From: Alopecurus myosuroides
Lineage: Eukaryota > Streptophyta > Magnoliopsida > Poales > Poaceae
Direction of reading: 5' to 3'
DNA length: 64,000 nucleotides
NCBI GenBank assembly: GCA_028641055.1
Contig: CM054062.1
Location: 273,823,349 to 273,887,348, forward strand
Of the stretch, positions 49,001 to 60,237 are shown piece by piece. The position numbers and the translations under genes are program-made. The notes under the pieces are model-generated. The model was given only the letters and a program-made list of their open reading frames with translations, ran no database searches and was not told the origin of the DNA. Each line of letters begins with the position of its first letter. Position 1 is the first letter of the stretch.

Positions 49001-50282
49001 CGGTAGCAATCTGCGGCTGGTAGCAAGGTAGCTAGGCACGCTGGGGTCGGGGTTGGATGCGCTGCTGTGGTTGGCGTGCGGGTGCAAGCACAGGAGAAGA
49101 AACGAGGGGGGAGGAAGGGATGCAGGGCGCAACTGCTGCTGATGTCTGACGGACAAACGCAACCAGAACAGGGTAACCGGCGATGAACATGAGAAGAGGG
49201 CGGCGAATCGGGGCAGTACCTGGCGATGGCGCCTACTGCAAACTTGGAGCTGGAGAGGTGCGGTTTCCATTCCCACGGACGGAGGACCCTCGAGGTGATC
49301 ATGGCGGTCGGAGCTAAGGGGGAAAAGATGGTGTTCGGTGGTGGTGATCGAGTGGTTTTCAGAAACAGAGGGAGATGGAGGTGGGTGGCGGCGATGGAGG
49401 GAGAGGAGGAAGGAGTGGTTGGGCTAGGGTTTTGGGAGGTGGGAGGTGGCTTTAAGGGAGGGGAAAGGTGAGGGAAGGGAACATGGCACATGGGGGGAGT
49501 TGGTGCTGCTGCTCTTGCAGAGGGAAAACGACAGAGAGGGGGTGATCGACTGTACGGAGGTGGGGGACGAAGGAGAATGGGCCAGAGGTAAGTGGGATTG
49601 GGGGGAAGGAAAAGAAAAAGGGTTGGGCCATTCCCTCTCCTTTGCTCTTATTTTTTTTGCATTAGTTGATTTATTTATTTTTTTGTAAAGAATAAAAGAG
49701 ATAGAGGGATGGAAAAGGGGTTAGGGTTTTATTTTTTTAGGTTTATAAATACATTTGGTTGTTTTTGCAAAACAGCACATAAAGGTAATGTTAACCAAAA
49801 TTTAAATTGTTGATTTGATTTCTATTTTGTTATTTGAAATTCCAAAGTAAGGTTGGGGGTGGTTTATTCATTGGATTAACATTTTCTTTATTAATTGCAA
49901 AGCAGCAACAAAGGTGGTTTAAATTATTTCCAATAATTTGAAATTATTCATTTGATATTAAAGTGTTGGGTGATTCTCAATTAGGGTTTGGTTTGGGATT
50001 TTTTGGAAAATAAACAAATTTTATTTATTAATCTCAAGCAATTTGCAATCATCATTGACTTTAAAAGTTGGCAAGAATTTGATTTTTAAACCACCATTTG
50101 AATCATGCCCAAAGATTGAAATGATTTGAAATTTAAGTTTAATTGGAAATTTACCATTAGGGTTTTGAACAACTTAAATTGTTTTGAAGTTTTGATTGGT
50201 TTGGAAAACATGATGCAATGCTTATGGGATGCAGATGATGCAAGCAAAAAGAAAACAAACAGGTAACACCCCAGGTGTTACA
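46077..50282 (-). repeat. LARD 5' LTR
   Basis: 4206 bp, same length as the 3' LTR with a constant offset of 4706. Visible differences include C41756/T46462 and G42366/A47072. Confidence 0.95.
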
Positions 50283-50940
50283 CCATAGTTTTATTCTTTC
50301 CCAAGATTTAGCAACATGTTCATTATCAAATTGTTTAAAATTCATTATGTCACTTCTCAGGGATATAATCTTAGCAGGAGGATAATATTTTCCAATGAAA
50401 GCATCTTTACACTTAGTCCATGAATAAATACTATTTCTAGGCAAAAATAGCATCCATTCTTTAGCTCTTCCTCTCAAAGAGAAAGGAAACAATTTCATTT
50501 TATTAATATCTCCATCCACATCTTTATATTTTTTCATCTCACATAGTTCAACAAAATTATTAAGGTGGGCAGCAGCAGCATTAGTACTAACACCAGAAAA
50601 TTTCTCTTACATCACAAGATTTAATAAAGTAGGTTTAATTTCATAGAAAGTAGCAGTAGGAGCAGGTGGAGATATAGGTGTGCAAATAAAATCATTGTTG
50701 TTTGTGCTAGTGAAATCACACAACTTGGTATTCTTAGAGGAACTCATTTTAGTAGAATAAAAGCAAGCAAATAAATAACGGCTATAAAGTAAACTATTTG
50801 TTTTGTGTTTTTGATAAAGAGAAGCAAAAAAAAAACAAAAAAAAAAACAAGACAATAAACAAAATAAAGAGGTTGATAGTGAGAGACTCCCCTTGCCAGA
50901 AGACTTCCTTCTCCCCGGCAACGACGCCATAAAAAGTCCT

Positions 50941-52525
50941 TGATGGTGCAGATCTTGCACTCATTGGGATACCCCAAAAGGAGGGTGTGATGAGCACATC
51001 GGTAGGAGTTTTACCCTTAGTTAAGAACCAAGGTTATCAATACAGTAGGAGAAAGAGGACCTTCGGAAGTTTGATTCCAATGAAGGTGGTGATGGCTCAC
51101 CGGTGTCAGCAACAACGTGGAACCTGCACACAACACAACCAAAATACTTTGTCCCAACGGTACAGTGAGGTTGTCAATCTAACCGGTCTTGCTGAAAACA
51201 AAGATTAGATGTATAGTGTGGAATAATGTATGCTTGCAGTAAGTAAAGAAAGCAGGAAATTGTGGTGGTTTGTTTTAACAGTATAAGAAAATGGACCGGG
51301 GTTCATAGGTTCACTAGTGGTGTCTCTCCATAAAAGATAGCATGCTGGATGAACAAATTACAGCTGGGCAATTGACAAATAGAGGTTGCAACGTAGTGCA
51401 CATTCATGACATGATGACTACTATGATATTTAGTGCGGGCATTACAACAGTATACATAGACCGTAATCCAACTGCATCTATGAGGAATAATCCACCCTCA
51501 TGTTATCATCCGACCCCCATTAGGTATTAAGTTGCAAGCAACCGATAACTGCATTAAACAAAGTGTGTAATGTAAGCAATGATTATACACGCGGGCACTC
51601 TCACCGCTTTTTTCTCCCTAGTGGCAACAACACATCCTCCCCCTTCATGTTTCTGTCACTCGAGCAAGGCGAAAAGGAGGGATGAACCCACTATCGAGCA
51701 TAAATACTCCCTCTTGGAGTCACTAGCAACTACTTGGCCAGAGCAACCACTAGCAACGGAAAGCATGCAAGATCACAAATAACATATGCAATAAAGACTA
51801 TAATCAACTTGGCATAAGTTCAATATTCATCGGATCCCAGCAAACACAGCACATAGAGTTACATAAGATCAATCTCGATCATGTTAGGCAGCTCACGAGA
51901 TCTAAACATGGAGGCATATGAGGAGAAGACAACAATATAGCTACTGCTATGGACCCGTAGTCCAAGGATGAACTACTCACGCATCACTCCGGAGGCAGGC
52001 ATGGTGATGTAGAGGTCTCCGGTGATGATTTCCTCTCCGGCAGGGTGCCGGAGACAGCTTCAGAACCCCCTGATCTAGGGTTGACGGTGATGGCGGTTGC
52101 GGAACTTTCCGGGGATATTTGATCAGGTGTTTAGGGTTTTCCATTCGGGGGGAATAAATAGGCGAAAGGGCAGAGGCGGTGGAGCCCTGGGGGCCCCACA
52201 CCACCCCCTGGCGCGACCAAGGGGGGGCGCCACCCCATGGTGTGGGCCCCCTGATGCCCCTCTTCATCTCCTCTTCGATCTTCTGGATGCTTCTGGGGGA
52301 AATAGGCACTTCGGGCTTTGTGGGATCCAATTCCGAGAATATTTCCAGAACAACCTTTCTGAAACCAAAAACAGCAGAAAACAGGAAACTGGCACTTGGC
52401 ATCTTGTTAATAGGTTAGTCTTGGAAAACGTGTAAACATGACATAAAGAAGGGAGAAAACATGTAGCAATTGGCATAATATTATCATGGAACATCAGAAA
52501 TTATAGATACGTTGGAGACGTATCA
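50941..52525 (-). repeat. Athila-type 5' LTR (family A, copy 3)
   Basis: 1585 bp, plus strand TGATGGTGCAGATC to GGAGACGTATCA, with both ends intact. It is adjacent to the internal GGCGTCGTTGCCGGGG block at 50940 downward. Confidence 0.9.
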
Positions 52526-53230
52526 GTAAACACCAAGGACTTAAATGAGGTGTCGTGCACGGTAGCGACCCGTTTGGACAGAGCTCTGCCACTTGGATTT
52601 AATGTTGTTGGGTCTCACCCGTGCACGGGTACCGATCCCAGCCCCTGCTCGTGAGGTGTCCTCGAGAGGAAGTAACAGATGCGCGCTCCTGAGGAAGAGA
52701 TGCTTGTCGAGGTGACAAGGACAGTTAGCAAAAAGGGTCTAATGCTAGGGTGAGACTTCTCATTATAATGCTTCTGGATGTCGTGACCTTGTGGTCCCCC
52801 AAGAGGTATTTGACGTCACCGTGCGGACACCATACTCCCATCGTCATGGGACTGATACTCGCGCGAGTTCAGGTGCATTGCTCGAGGATGTAGTGGCCTT
52901 GTGGCGCCCTCGAGGAAAAAAGTTTGCCCCGCCAGAACGAGGCTCCCACTTGTGTGGGTAGAAGCTCTTGCGACCAGGCGGCACGGCTGGTGAGAGCTCT
53001 CTGAGATCCTCACGGAGAGAGGTCCTGTCACCATTTTTACCGTGGCGTCACGGGGTCCCCTCGTGGGTGCGTCACCACGACCTCGTGGAGGCGCGTGGAG
53101 AGAGCGGGTGTCATGGGTAGAACTTCCGTAGGCGTTGGATGTTCCATGGGTTTGGCACAGGCGTGTCGTCTTCATTCTCCAGGTGTGCTGCTCCTAGGCG
53201 CGCGATGTGCGCTACCCGGTACGGTCCATC
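52526..53230 (-). other. Post-pol spacer of the Tat-like element
   Basis: GC-rich, no domain seen. It lies between the integrase stop region and the inserted Athila element. Confidence 0.5.
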
Positions 53231-54050
53231 CTATATGGGAGAGAGCTTGTGCAAGACTTCCCTAGAGAGAATGCTCCTCAGGACCAGGTCGCCCACCTCC
53301 AGTGTGTGTGTCCTAATGTTGTTTCTTTGGTAGTGGCGGAGGCCTTGCTGGTACCACGCAACACGGATGGAGACGTGATTCCTTGCCTCCTCGAGGAGCA
53401 GCAAGTCTTCACTGTGGAGTTCTCCCTGCTTGTCCTCGTCAAAGGAAAGGGCTCGAGATGAGCCATGCTTGAGTTCAGCAGGGAGAAAGGCCTCAGCCCC
53501 ATAGACAAGGAAGAAAGGCCTCACCCCCGTTGGCTTGGTTGAGGTGGTGCGGATGGACCACAAGACCGACAGAAGCTCGTCCATCCATTTCTTCCCATGG
53601 GCCTTGAGCTTGTTGAAGTTTCTCGTCTTGAGGCCCTTAAGGACCTCAGCGTTGGCGCGCTCCGCCTGGCCATTGCTGCGTGGGTGGGCGACGGAGCCAT
53701 AGAAGATCCTCATGCCCAAGTTGGCGAAGTAAGACTTGAAGAGGCCGCTTGTGAACTACGCGCCGTTATTGGTGATGATGCGGTTGGGTACGCCAAAGCG
53801 AAAGATCAATCCTTTGACGAACTTCACCTTCATTCTTGCCGGGATGTCCCGAACTGGTTCCACCTCTGCCCATTTGGTGAATTTGTCGATGGCGATGTAG
53901 AGGTAGCGGTAGCCCCCGAGCTTTCCTGGGAATGGTCCCGGGATATCTAGCCCCCAGACCGTGAACGGCCATAAGAGGGGAATGGTCTGCAATCCTTGCA
54001 CGGGCAGGTGCGTCTTCTTGGCGTGGAATTGGCACGTGTCGCAGGTCTTA
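53231..54050 (-). pseudogene. Tat-like integrase core and C-terminal part
   Basis: From the solo LTR downward: TCDTCQFHAKK (second half of the zinc finger), LWPFTVWGLDIPGPFPG (first catalytic Asp), FGVPNRIITNNGA (second catalytic Asp replaced by Asn), then a TAG where Gln is usual, then HPRSNGQAERANAEVLKG (third acid) and LVLRSIL near the C terminus. It normally integrates cDNA. The Asn substitution alone would abolish catalysis. Confidence 0.85.
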
Positions 54051-55678
54051 ACTAGTGATACGTCATAAACGTATCCATAATTTCTGATGTTCCATGTTGT
54101 TTTCATACTATATGCTACATGTTTCCTTTACACTTTATGCTTTTTTATCAATTTTCTGGGACTAACCTATTGACAAGATGCCACAGAGTCAGTTCCCATT
54201 TTGTGTTGTTTTTTATTTCAGAAAAGTTGTTTTGGAAATATTCTCGGAATTGGAAAATTCGAAAATCCAGAGTCTTAGAAAGTTGTCGCACACATGGAGT
54301 CCGTAGGGGAACCAGAGGGGGGGCACAAGGTCCCCACACCATAGGGCGGCGCCCCCCTCTGGTCGCGCCTGGGGGTGGTGTGGGCCCCCTGGCCGCCCAC
54401 GGCCATTTCCCTCTTGCCTATTTATACATCTCGGGAGGTTAACCCTAAATACCCAAGCCTTTTCCACTAAAAACATCCGCATCAGCCATCATCGTCAACC
54501 CTAGTTCGGGAGGGTTCTGGAGCTCTCCCCGGCACCCTGTCGGGAGGGGGAATCATCACCGGAGGGCTCTACACCACCATGTCCGCCTCCAGAATGATGC
54601 ATGAGTAGTTTATCCTTGGACTACGGGTCCATAGCAGTAGCTAGATGGTTGTTCTATCCTATTTATGCCTCATGTTTAGATCTTGTGAGCTTCCTAACAT
54701 GATCAAGACCATCTTATTGTAATGCTACATGTTGTGTTTGCTGGGATCCGATGAATATTGAGTGCTACGTCCAATGATTATCAATCTATCATGTTCTTTT
54801 CATGTGTATGTTATTTATGATCTTGCATGCTCTCCGTTGCTAGTAGATGCTCTGGCCAAGTAGATGCTTGTCACTCCAAGAGGGAGTATTTATGCTCGAT
54901 AGTGGGTTCATGCCTCCCATTTACTCACGCTCGAGTGACAGAAACGTAACGGGTGGGCGATGTGTTGTTGCCATTGGGGAAAAACAACGATGTTTACATT
55001 GTTTACATTACACACTTTGCTTAATGCAATTATCTATTGCTTGCAACTTAACACCCAAGGTTTGCTCGGATGACATTTAGAGGGTGGATTATTAGTCATA
55101 GATGCAGTTGGATAACAGTCTATGTATCTTGTTGTAATGCCCGCATGAATCATATAGTAATCATCATGTCATGCATACGGTGCAGCCTTTATATCTCTCA
55201 ATTGCCCATCTGTAATTTGTTTACCCAACATGCTATCTATCTATTTTGGAGAGACACCACTAGTGAACTGTGGACCCCGGTCCATTTCCTCTATACTGAT
55301 AATACAACCACTGAAATCACTGTTCTCATACTATTCCTACCGTTTTCCTACTGCCATCACTGTTCTCTTTTCATCTACTGCAAAAAAGTATTGTTTTCCA
55401 CACCATACGTTTTAACCTCTTTGTTTTCAGCAAAACCGGTGAGATTGACAACCTCACTGCTTCGTTGGGGGGGAAGTGATTTGATTGTGTTGTTTAGGTT
55501 CCATGTTGCTGCTGAACCGGTATTGCGCCCTGCCAACATCAGCTGCATCAACCTTTGGAAGTGATTTATTTCTCCTAATTTTCGATTCAACCTTGGTTTC
55601 TTTCTGAGGGAAAACTTGTCGCTGCACTCTTGACACCCTACACTTGGGGTCTACCAACGAACATCAAGCATCAACTAG
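54051..55678 (+). mobile_element. Solo Athila-type LTR (family A) with target duplication ACTAG
   Basis: The LTR spans 54056-55673 (1618 bp), TGATACGTCATAAACG to AAGCATCA, collinear with 11568-13173. ACTAG precedes (54051-54055) and follows (55674-55678). No internal sequence is present, so two LTRs recombined after insertion. It sits in the integrase zinc-finger coding sequence of the Tat-like element, in opposite orientation. Confidence 0.96.
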
Positions 55679-56589
55679 CTCGGTGGCGTCCTTGAGGGTC
55701 GTGGGCCAGTAGAAGTCATAGCGGAAAGCCTTGTCGACGACCATGCCCGACGAGGAGTACTGGCCACCGTCGCCCTGGTGCATGTCCTTGAAGAGGTCCA
55801 TGCCGTCGTCCGGAGGGGGGGCAGTGCCACGCCATTGGGGCGCCTCCGGTATAGCTTGTGGTTGATGACACAATACATCTTGGCTCGGCGAGCGACACAC
55901 TCTTCTTCTACTTCTTCTTTGGGGAGATCTCCTTTGAGGATGTAGCCGATGAAGCTCTTGTTCTAGCATACTTCCTCATGAGTTAATGCTAGCACGGTGC
56001 GCCTTGGGCGGGAGCTAGTGGGAGGCCTTCCTCCAGGTGTTGGTGGCCTTGTACTTCATCGTTGTCGACAAGTGGTACAATGGATGGCTTCTCAATCCTC
56101 TCCTCAAAGAGACATGGGGCATGTGCCCAGTTCCTTGATGCTCGCTTGGCGATGTCGTCCGCTTCTTTATTGTCCGTCCGAGGAATGTGTTGCAGCTCTA
56201 TGCCAAGGAAGCACTTCTCAAATTTTGAAACCTCCTCGAGTTACAAAGCCATGTGCTTGTCTTTGGTCGTGTAGCTCTTGTTGGAGAAGTTCACCAGGAG
56301 CTGGGATGCCCCTGTGATGGTGAGGCACTTGACTCCCATGGCGGCCCTGATGCCGGCAAGGAGGCCCTCGTACTCGGCGATGTTGTTGGAGACCTTGGCC
56401 TTGTGGCCAAAGTGGAGCTGGACGACGTAGTAGAGATTGTCGCCGGTTGGTGATGTTAGCACAACGCCAGCACCCGGGCCCTTGGAGGAGAAGGCGCCAT
56501 CGAAGTGCACAGTATACTCTCCTGGAGCCAGCATGCCGGGTACGCCTGTATCCTCCTCAGGGTGTTCTTCTGACGATGGGTTTGTCTAC
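55679..56589 (-). pseudogene. Tat-like archaeal-type RNase H and start of integrase
   Basis: 56534-56241: YTVHFDGAFSSKGPGAGVVL and NNIAEYEGLLAGI give two acids of RNase H, but GASQLLVNF has Ala where the third Asp (GDS) is expected. Further down, KAFRYDFYWPTTLKDATELV is the integrase zinc-finger region, cut by the solo LTR. Frames change between the two parts. Confidence 0.8.
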
Positions 56590-57141
56590 TGATGGTGCAG
56601 GACTTGCACTCGTTGGGAGACCCCAAGTGTAAGGTATGAAGAGCACAACAGAAATTTCCCTCAGAAAGAAACCAAGGTTGAATCGTCCAGTAGGAGAAAG
56701 AAATCACTTCCGAAGGTTGATGCAGCTGATATTGGCAGGGCGCACTACCGGTTCAGCAGCAACGTGGAACCTACACAACACAATCAAATCACTTTGCCCC
56801 ACTGAAGCAGTGAGGTTGTCAATCTCACCGGTTTTACTGAAAACAAAGAGGTTAGACGTATGGTGTGGAAAACAGTACTTGTCTGCAGTAGATGAAAACA
56901 GTACTTGGAACACAATCAAATCACTTTGCCCCAACGAAGCAATGAGGTTGTCAATCTCACCCGTTTTGCTGAAAACAAAGAGGTTAGACTTATGGTGTGG
57001 AAAATAGTACTTGTTTGCAGTAGATGAAAAGAGAACAATGATGGCACTAGGAAAATAGTAGGAACAGTATAAAAACAGAGATTGCAGTGGTTGTATTATC
57101 AGTATGAGGAAAATGGACCGGGATCCATAGTTCACTAGTGG
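56590..57141 (-). repeat. Truncated Athila-type LTR (family A, copy 5) with internal tandem duplication
   Basis: Begins TGATGGTGCAGGACTTGC and stops in the CACTAGTGGT region, about one third of an LTR. 56777-57030 is a two-copy tandem repeat with period 132. Confidence 0.75.
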
Positions 57142-57189
57142 TTGTTGCTAGCAGATGGCGACAGAAATTCTTTGCAGAAAGTCCTCTGT
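57142..57189 (-). other. Short internal remnant between two truncated LTRs
   Basis: Ends in AAAGTCCT, the same bases that precede the LTR at 50941, so it is probably the first about 40 bp of an internal region whose remainder was deleted. Confidence 0.4.
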
Positions 57190-58698
57190 GTTGGGAACCC
57201 CAAGAGGAGGGCGTGGTGAGTGCAGCAGTAAGAATTTCCCTCAGTTAAGAACCAAGGTTATCAATCCAGTAGGAGAAACAGGATCTTCGGAAGGTTGATT
57301 CCCTGACGGTGGTGATGGCTCACCGGTGTCAGCAACAACGCGGAACCTGCACACAAGACAACCAAAATAGTTTGCCCCAACGGTACAGTGAGGTTGTCAA
57401 TCTCACCGGTCTTGCTGAAAACAAAGATTAGACGTATAGTGTGGAAAATGATGTATGCTTGCAGTAAGTAAAGAAAGCAGAAAATTGTTGTGGTTTGTTT
57501 AAAAGTGTCGAAAATGGACCGGGGTTCATAGGTTCACTAGTGGTGTCTCTCCATAAAGAAAACATGCTGGGTGAACAAATTACAGCTGGGCAATTGACAA
57601 ATAGAGGTTGCACCGTAGTGCACATTATAGCATGATGACTACTATGATATTTAGTGCGGGCATTACAACAATATACATACATCTAAATCCACCTGCATCT
57701 ATGACTAATAATCCACCCTCAGGTTATCATCCGAACCCCCTTAGGTATTAAGTTGCAAGTAACAGATAACTGCATTAAACAAAGTGTGTAATGTAAGCAA
57801 TGATTATGCACGCGGGCACTCTCACCGTTGTTTTCTCCCTAATGGCAACAACACATCCTCCCATTTCACGTTTCCGTCACTCGAGCAAGGTGTTGAGGAG
57901 GCATGAACCCACTATCAAGCATAAATACTCCCTCTTGGAGTCACTAGCAACTACTTTGCCAGAGCAACCACTAGCAATGGAAAGCATGCAAGATCACAAA
58001 TAACATATGCAATAAAGACTATAATCAACTTGGCCTAATTTCAATATTCATCGGATCCCAGCAAATATAGCATATAGAATTACAAAAGATCAACCTCGAT
58101 CATGATAGGAAGCTCACGAGATCTAAACATGGAGGCATATGAGGAGAAGACAACCATCTAGCTACAGCTACGAACCCGTAGTCCAAGGATGAACTACTCA
58201 CGCATCACTCCTTAGGCAGGCATGGTGATGTAGAAGCCTCCGGTGACGATTTCCTCTCCGGCAGGGTGCCAGAGACAGCTTCAAAACCCCCTGGTATAGG
58301 GTTGACGGTGACGGCGGCTGCGGAACTTTTCGGGGATTTTTTATCAGGTGCCTAGGTTTTCCATCCGGGGGATTAAATAGGCGAAAGGGCAAAGGCGGTG
58401 GAGCTCCAGGGGCCCCACACCCATAGCTGGCGCGGCCAGGGGGCCGCGCCACCCTATGGCGTGGCCCCCTGGTGCCCGTCTTCGACTCTCCTTCGGTATT
58501 CTGGATGCTTCCGGGGGAAATAGGCACTCCGGGCTTTGTGGGGTCCGATTCCGAGAATGTTTCCAGAGCAACTTTTTGAAACCAAAAACAGCAGAAAACA
58601 GGGAACTTGCACTTGGCATCTTGTTAATAGGTTAGTCCCGGAAAACGTATAAAAATGCTATGAATAAGGGAGAAAACATGTAGCAATTGACATAATAT
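57190..58698 (-). repeat. Truncated Athila-type LTR (family A, copy 6)
   Basis: Collinear with 50963-52480. It lacks about 22 bp at the plus-strand left end and about 45 bp at the right end, where it breaks into family B LTR sequence after CATAATAT. Confidence 0.8.
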
Positions 58699-59454
58699 GA
58701 TGCATATGATGTCTTGTGAGTAGTTCGTGTTTTTCTTGAGGACATGGGATAAGTCAAGTTGTTAGTAGTGAAGTAATGTTGAGTAATATTTAATGGTTTG
58801 ATATTTAAGTTGTGGTGTTATTCTTCTAGTGGTGTCATGTGAACATCGACTACATGATACTTCACCATTTATGGGCCTAGGGGAATGCATCATGTATTTG
58901 GCTACTAATTGTGGGGTTGCCGGAGTGATAGAAACCTAAAGGCTTGTTAGGAAACCATTTCACGAGGGAGCGTAGGATCCCGGAGTTTAAAGTTGTGGTT
59001 AGATTTATTTCTTAATTACTTTCTTGTAGCTGCGGATGCTTGCAAGGGTTATAATCACAAGATGTATTAGTATTGGATGGGATGGTACATTAGCATATGT
59101 TCACCCACACAACACTTATCAAAACACTAAAGATTATTCAGCGGCATGAAACAAAAGCACTTGACAGAAACCTCCCGTGTGTCCTCGAGAACGTTTGTTA
59201 ATCATAAGTAAACCCATCGTCTTGTCCTTTGCTGAAGAAAGGATTGGGCCACTTGCTGCAATTATTATTACTGCATTTTATTTACTCACACTTTATTTAC
59301 CTACAATATCAAAAACCCCTACAAATTCATTTTTCAGTATTTACAGTTATTCCTTCATCGAAACTGCTTGTCAACACCTTCTGCTCCTCGTTGGGTTCGA
59401 AACTCTTATTTATCGAAAATACTATGATTAACCCCCTATACTTGTGGGTCATCA
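58699..59454 (+). repeat. Truncated 5' LTR of the family B element
   Basis: Ends CCTATACTTGTGGGTCATCA at 59454, next to the internal GGCGC block. The left part is replaced by a family A LTR fragment. Confidence 0.75.
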
Positions 59455-59569
59455 AGACTATTTTTTGGCGCTATTGCCGGGGAGTGAAGCGCTATTGGGA
59501 AGTGGAATTGATAAAGGAAGTTTCTGCTGTAAGTGCTGTTTTTATTACTATCTACTGCTTTATTACACT

Positions 59570-60237
59570 ATGTTTGGATCTCCTTTTGGGTCCTTATTTG
59601 CGGGCACTGCTTCCACTGCTAGGATAGTATGTGACCCACCGCCTGATGATTTGAATCCTTATAAAATAACTACAAAGATTGTTAAACATGTTATGAATAA
59701 CTGCTATTCAGGTGATGGAACTGTCCATCCTGGTGATCATTTGCTCTTTTTACATGAATTATGCGAGTTGTTCAAGTGTGAAGGTATTACAATGGCCCAA
59801 GTGAAGAGGAAATTATTCTCTATATCATTGACAGGCCAAGCCGCTGAATGGTTCAAACTGCTGAAAAATAGCCAGACTATTGGATGCAAGGAAATTGTGC
59901 CTATCTTTTATTCTAAATTCTATCCTCCCGGTGAAATTCATAGAGATCGGAATTATATATATATATATATATATATATATTGGCGTCATAACAGAGAGAG
60001 TATTTCCCAAGCATGGGGGAGATTGAAGTTACTAATGCTAAAATCCCCATTCATGAGCTCCCCAGTAATATTGTTATTAATAATTTCTATGCAAGGCTTT
60101 CTCTTCATGATAAGGATTTATTGGATGCTTCTTGTTCTGGATCATTTACACGTATGAAGGATAAAGCTAAATGGGATCTTCTTAACAGTATTCAAGAAAA
60201 CACTGAAGGATGGGAGAATGACAAAGGTAGAAAGTGA
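59570..60237 (+). pseudogene. Family B gag
   Basis: ATG 59570 (MFGSPFGSLF). Capsid region: HLLFLHELCELFKCEG and ISLTGQAAEWFKLLKN, then KFYPPGEIHRDRNY, followed by a TA-microsatellite-encoded Ile-Tyr run and SISQAWGRLKLLMLK. A one-base loss near 60043 shifts the frame; the other frame continues with IPIHELPSNIVINNFYARLS and SCSGSFTR, to a TGA at 60235. The role is the particle capsid. Confidence 0.85.
59954..59981. repeat. (TA)14 microsatellite inside gag
   Basis: 28 bp of pure TA within the gag frame, translated as alternating Tyr-Ile. Confidence 0.95.

Larger units (their letters stand above)
41371..50282 (-). mobile_element. LARD-like non-autonomous LTR retrotransposon with 4.2 kb LTRs and 500 bp interior
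   Basis: Two LTRs of exactly 4206 bp each (41371-45576 and 46077-50282) flank 500 bp. Target duplication CCATA lies at 41366-41370 and 50283-50287. The minus strand is the sense strand because the tRNA-iMet primer site directly follows the LTR at 46077. No gag or pol sequence is present. Very long LTRs and no coding capacity match the LARD class (Sukkula in Triticeae is the known example), though LARD interiors are usually several kb. LTR differences are about ten by eye. Confidence 0.95.
39747..50747 (-). pseudogene. Athila-type gag and aspartic protease, interrupted by the LARD
   Basis: Gag starts at ATG 50747 (MSSSKNTKLC), has an in-frame TAA near 50607, then LFPFSLRGRAKEWMLFLP and GKYYPPAKIISLRSDI. 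The LARD interrupts it at 50283. Gag resumes left of 41371 with NCPTHGLTTWMIIQTFYVGL and DSAAGGTFMSITLG. A TAA at 40710 interrupts the frame, after which the protease part runs to 39747 with CDLGASISVMPQKLYDML and CPIVLGRPFLRT. The reading frames on the two sides of the LARD differ by one base. The role in the family is capsid formation and polyprotein cleavage. The frame ends after protease, with no RT beyond it. Confidence 0.88.
37017..52525 (-). mobile_element. Non-autonomous Athila-type Gypsy element (gag-protease only), split by a LARD
   Basis: LTRs at 37017-38600 and 50941-52525 enclose about 3.4 kb of internal DNA once the 8.9 kb nested element is removed. After the 5' LTR the minus strand reads TTTTTATGGCGTCGTTGCCG, the usual start of the internal region. 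Gag and protease follow, then the 3' UTR. No RT, RNase H or integrase is present. The bases outside the two LTRs (GTCAG left, GTAAA right) do not match as a target duplication. Confidence 0.88.

Noticed and set aside
41371..50282. The paired 4.2 kb repeat as a tandem segmental duplication or assembly artefact
   Set aside because: TG...CA ends, a primer site directly inside one copy and a perfect CCATA duplication outside both show a single LTR element.
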